This document shows positions 63,001-64,000 of a DNA stretch of 64,000 nucleotides, piece after piece. The stretch spans positions 1 through 64,000 of the forward strand of contig JAICTZ010000016.1 in assembly GCA_025936115.1 (NCBI GenBank). The letters are read 5' to 3'. The stretch's first letter is position 1. Every line of letters begins with the position of its first letter. This DNA comes from Polyangiaceae bacterium. GTDB taxonomy: Bacteria > Myxococcota_A > Polyangia > Polyangiales > Polyangiaceae. Below the pieces are notes generated by a model. The model was not told the origin of the DNA. It did no database searches and saw only the letters and a program-made list of their open reading frames with translations. A program made the position numbers and the translations under genes.

Positions 63001-63769
63001 GAGCTTCGGTCCGGGCTACAAAGCGGGAGGGCCGAATACGTTGCTCGCGCTCGTGCGTGTCCTTTCGGAGCGGTCTCCGCGCACGTTCTTCGGCGTGCTC
63101 TCGCGTGGACCGCGCGCCGAAGGGCGCCCGAGTCTCGCGAAGGTGCTCGGCCCCCCTCCCGATTTCGGCCGGCTCGGCCCCATCATCGACGACACACTCC
63201 GCGACGCGACGAAGCCCGAGCAAGAGCGGCTCGCGCGCCGGCTCAAGAGCTACGAAGCGGCGGCGCGCGAGGAGCTCGAGCCGGAGCACGTGCAAGATCA
63301 AGTGCTCGGCTTCTCCGATACGCTCGTGTATCGCACGGCCAAGGTGCTCGTCGTGATCCCGAAGACGACGAGCGAGCTCGACGTCTTGAGCGCGCTCGTC
63401 GCCGTCGAGCTCGCCGGTGCGCCGGTCGAGCTTTGCGTCGAAGAGCGGCCCGGCTCGGAACGCTTCGAGCGCCTGATTGCAGCCGGAGCCGTGCGCTTCG
63501 CGAACACCGACGAGCTCGAAGCGTTCGTCTTCGGGCGCTCGTTCGATCGGGTGCGCGTGCTCGGCCCCGCGACGGGTCCGGCGTTCGAGGCACAGCGCGC
63601 GCTCGCCGAAGCGAGCCCGTCGCTCGACGCCGAGCCCGTGCACGACAGCGGCTACATCGAGCTCCGCCGCTACGTGCTCGAGGAGAGCCGCAGCGTCGCG
63701 CGCCACCGGCACGGCAATTTGAGCTTGAGTTTGGCGGTCGATCAGGCGACGACCGCGCGCGACGCATGA
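60032..63769 (+). CDS. putA: Bifunctional proline dehydrogenase / L-glutamate-gamma-semialdehyde dehydrogenase
   Basis: This is 1245 residues from the ATG at 60032; a second in-frame ATG (60080) could be the true start, and the ribosome site does not decide. ProDH barrel (about 100-480): NVNHLGEEVLG, DTISVKLSS, MRLVKGANLMLERI, GVGSHNLFDIAY. ALDH (about 560-1020): PPWNFPLSIGLG, AETGGKNALIVS with the catalytic Glu, and GHAGQKCSAL with the nucleophile Cys819. A C-terminal domain of about 220 residues resembles the ALDH-like extension of long PutAs. No N-terminal ribbon-helix-helix repressor domain is present. It oxidises proline to glutamate in two steps using FAD and NAD+. Confidence 0.95.
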   Translation: MQAETSVRRAAYYDRDMSPYEVGIRRAGELLAQARELGSDDGLGTLAVELARALLEASRAGAEANERERAERLAGLLRDPTGQAFVSALTDRAHRSTNGARLVAEVDALIAALGVPRSLAGWDRLQLRALQAFGTAVPELTARAVRRRIYEDAAPYLAPAEPAALGAFLRERALQGLRVNVNHLGEEVLGARDAERFLASYLELLARPEVDTISVKLSSIDARVDPLAWDATLARLEEKLAVVYRAALAHAVPGPDGASEPKLVYLDMEAYRDLELTVALFMRVLDRREFWRLTAGIVLQAYVPDSHRQQERLIAWARERLRAGRAPVRMRLVKGANLMLERIDASLRGLELPIYGSKPDVDASFRRMLRLGSRRENAAALRLGVGSHNLFDIAYTLLLREQRRAHDYIEPEMLEGMADPLRRAVQRVAGRVLVYAPSVDERDFDSAVAYLVRRLDENTAEDNFLRRSFAMQPGDDAFEAEAAHFLTALERAELIDTAPRRRQDRSASEAAHAELDPPPSASRAGFLNEPDTDFTREVNRRWLERVLERTQAGQIEALSSGVGGEALGGKAQNGFDPSRPAVLPYQWSALDRAGVERALGVAHAAKERWAARSPGEREALLLAVAAELRRKRGELIGCMVLDAGKRALEADAEVSEAIDFAEYYARQHARLRERFVLEPKGLVVVTPPWNFPLSIGLGSALAALVAGNVVLLKPPPETPLVLARAVECCHRAGVPADALGLVLCEDTAAEPLVVDRRVSTVMLTGGTETARLFRKLRPTLDLVAETGGKNALIVSAMSDREQAISHAVRAAFGHAGQKCSALSLLVLEREVARSAAFRHKLADAVQTLPVGSAWNLESVVTPLIRPPAGPLERALTTLEAGESWLVEPTRSADNPRLVGPGVRWGVQAQSFAHQTELFGPVLSVLEAADFSQALDLANATPYGLTAGLESLNAAEQEEFLGVMNAGNLYVNRPITGAIPGRQPFGGHKASSFGPGYKAGGPNTLLALVRVLSERSPRTFFGVLSRGPRAEGRPSLAKVLGPPPDFGRLGPIIDDTLRDATKPEQERLARRLKSYEAAAREELEPEHVQDQVLGFSDTLVYRTAKVLVVIPKTTSELDVLSALVAVELAGAPVELCVEERPGSERFERLIAAGAVRFANTDELEAFVFGRSFDRVRVLGPATGPAFEAQRALAEASPSLDAEPVHDSGYIELRRYVLEESRSVARHRHGNLSLSLAVDQATTARDA

Positions 63770-64000
63770 GCGACTTGCCGGTAAATCAAGCGCTGGTTTT
63801 GCCGAGCGCCGAGCTCGCGTGGACGGCGGTGCGCTCGAGCGGCCCCGGGGGTCAGAACGTCAACAAGGTCGCGACCAAGGTCGAGCTCCGCTTCGACTTC
63901 GCGCGGAGCAGCGTGCTCGGCGCCCCCGTGCGCGCCCGGCTTGGTGCGCTCGCGCGCGGCAAGCTCGACGCCGAAGGCCGGCTCCTGCTCACGAGTGACG
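63766..64000 (+). CDS. arfB: Alternative ribosome-rescue factor ArfB (peptidyl-tRNA hydrolase, YaeJ), 3' truncated
   Basis: Only the first 78 residues are in the window. The ATG overlaps the putA stop (ATGA). The catalytic GGQ loop is present in SSGPGGQNVNKVATKVELRFD, the class I release-factor-like motif that hydrolyses peptidyl-tRNA on stalled ribosomes. The rest (REARLLLT-like GRLLLTSD) is typical of ArfB. The basic C-terminal tail needed for entry into the mRNA channel lies past the window edge. Confidence 0.93.
   Translation, partial: MSDLPVNQALVLPSAELAWTAVRSSGPGGQNVNKVATKVELRFDFARSSVLGAPVRARLGALARGKLDAEGRLLLTSD

Noticed and set aside
61763..63712. 649-codon frame antisense to putA
   Set aside because: No recognisable domain; its length is explained by codon bias of putA.

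Overview
The window is a 64 kb chromosomal stretch of a high-GC Gram-negative bacterium. The gene style points to Myxococcota (Polyangia-like), but that placement is an inference. The supporting signs are many lipoproteins with low-complexity linkers, one carrying LDL-receptor class A repeats, zinc-ribbon/FHA proteins, a lidless Hsp70 next to a MORN-repeat protein, tandem DUF4139 proteins, an outer-membrane porin and a long PutA. I saw no rRNA, tRNA, CRISPR array, prophage or insertion sequence. Coding density is high and many neighbours overlap by 1-4 bases (ATGA or TGATG), so most genes sit in translationally coupled runs.

Layout. 1-5.7 kb: 3' end of groEL with a clear intrinsic terminator, small lipoproteins, a membrane O-acyltransferase (AlgI/MBOAT) and a divergent polysaccharide deacetylase. 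5.7-13 kb: MORN protein plus lidless Hsp70, then a sensor histidine kinase divergent from a GAF-GAF-GGDEF diguanylate cyclase. 13-18.4 kb: an LDLa-repeat lipoprotein, divergent from a three-gene unit of glutamine-synthetase-like ligase, iron alcohol dehydrogenase and aldehyde dehydrogenase. This unit looks like gamma-glutamylation-based amine or amino-alcohol catabolism. 18.5-22.3 kb: HAD hydrolase, serine acetyltransferase, porin, lipoprotein. 22.3-30.9 kb: a Bat-like operon (coiled-coil membrane protein, MoxR, DUF58, BatA, VWA/GATase giant). 31-32.1 kb: a VapBC toxin-antitoxin pair with a palindromic operator over a probably leaderless promoter, next to a decayed trans-sulfuration enzyme remnant. 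32.2-43 kb: TMEM175 channel, then a minus-strand run of FKBP and cyclophilin lipoproteins, YdcF, DUF962, a PLP desulfhydrase/deaminase, an MFS carrier, coaX and a BtuFDC-type vitamin B12 importer.

43-51.6 kb: MFS carrier, S41 protease, poly(A) polymerase; then on the other strand a zinc-ribbon/FHA protein, an S26 signal peptidase homologue without its catalytic lysine, a trypsin-like protease and proB. 51.7-60 kb: tandem DUF4139 proteins and a mutarotase-like protein facing a unit of UTP-glucose-1-phosphate uridylyltransferase, SppA fused to an outer-membrane-barrel-like domain, and an ABC-ATPase-like protein lacking Walker A. 60-64 kb: putA overlapping arfB, which runs off the window.

The window is mostly housekeeping and envelope biology. 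The least ordinary parts are the SppA fusion with its degenerate ATPase partner, the lysine-less S26 protein, the Hsp70-MORN pair, the amine-catabolism unit and the VapBC promoter/operator arrangement. Functions were assigned by reading translations and motifs; no searches were run.
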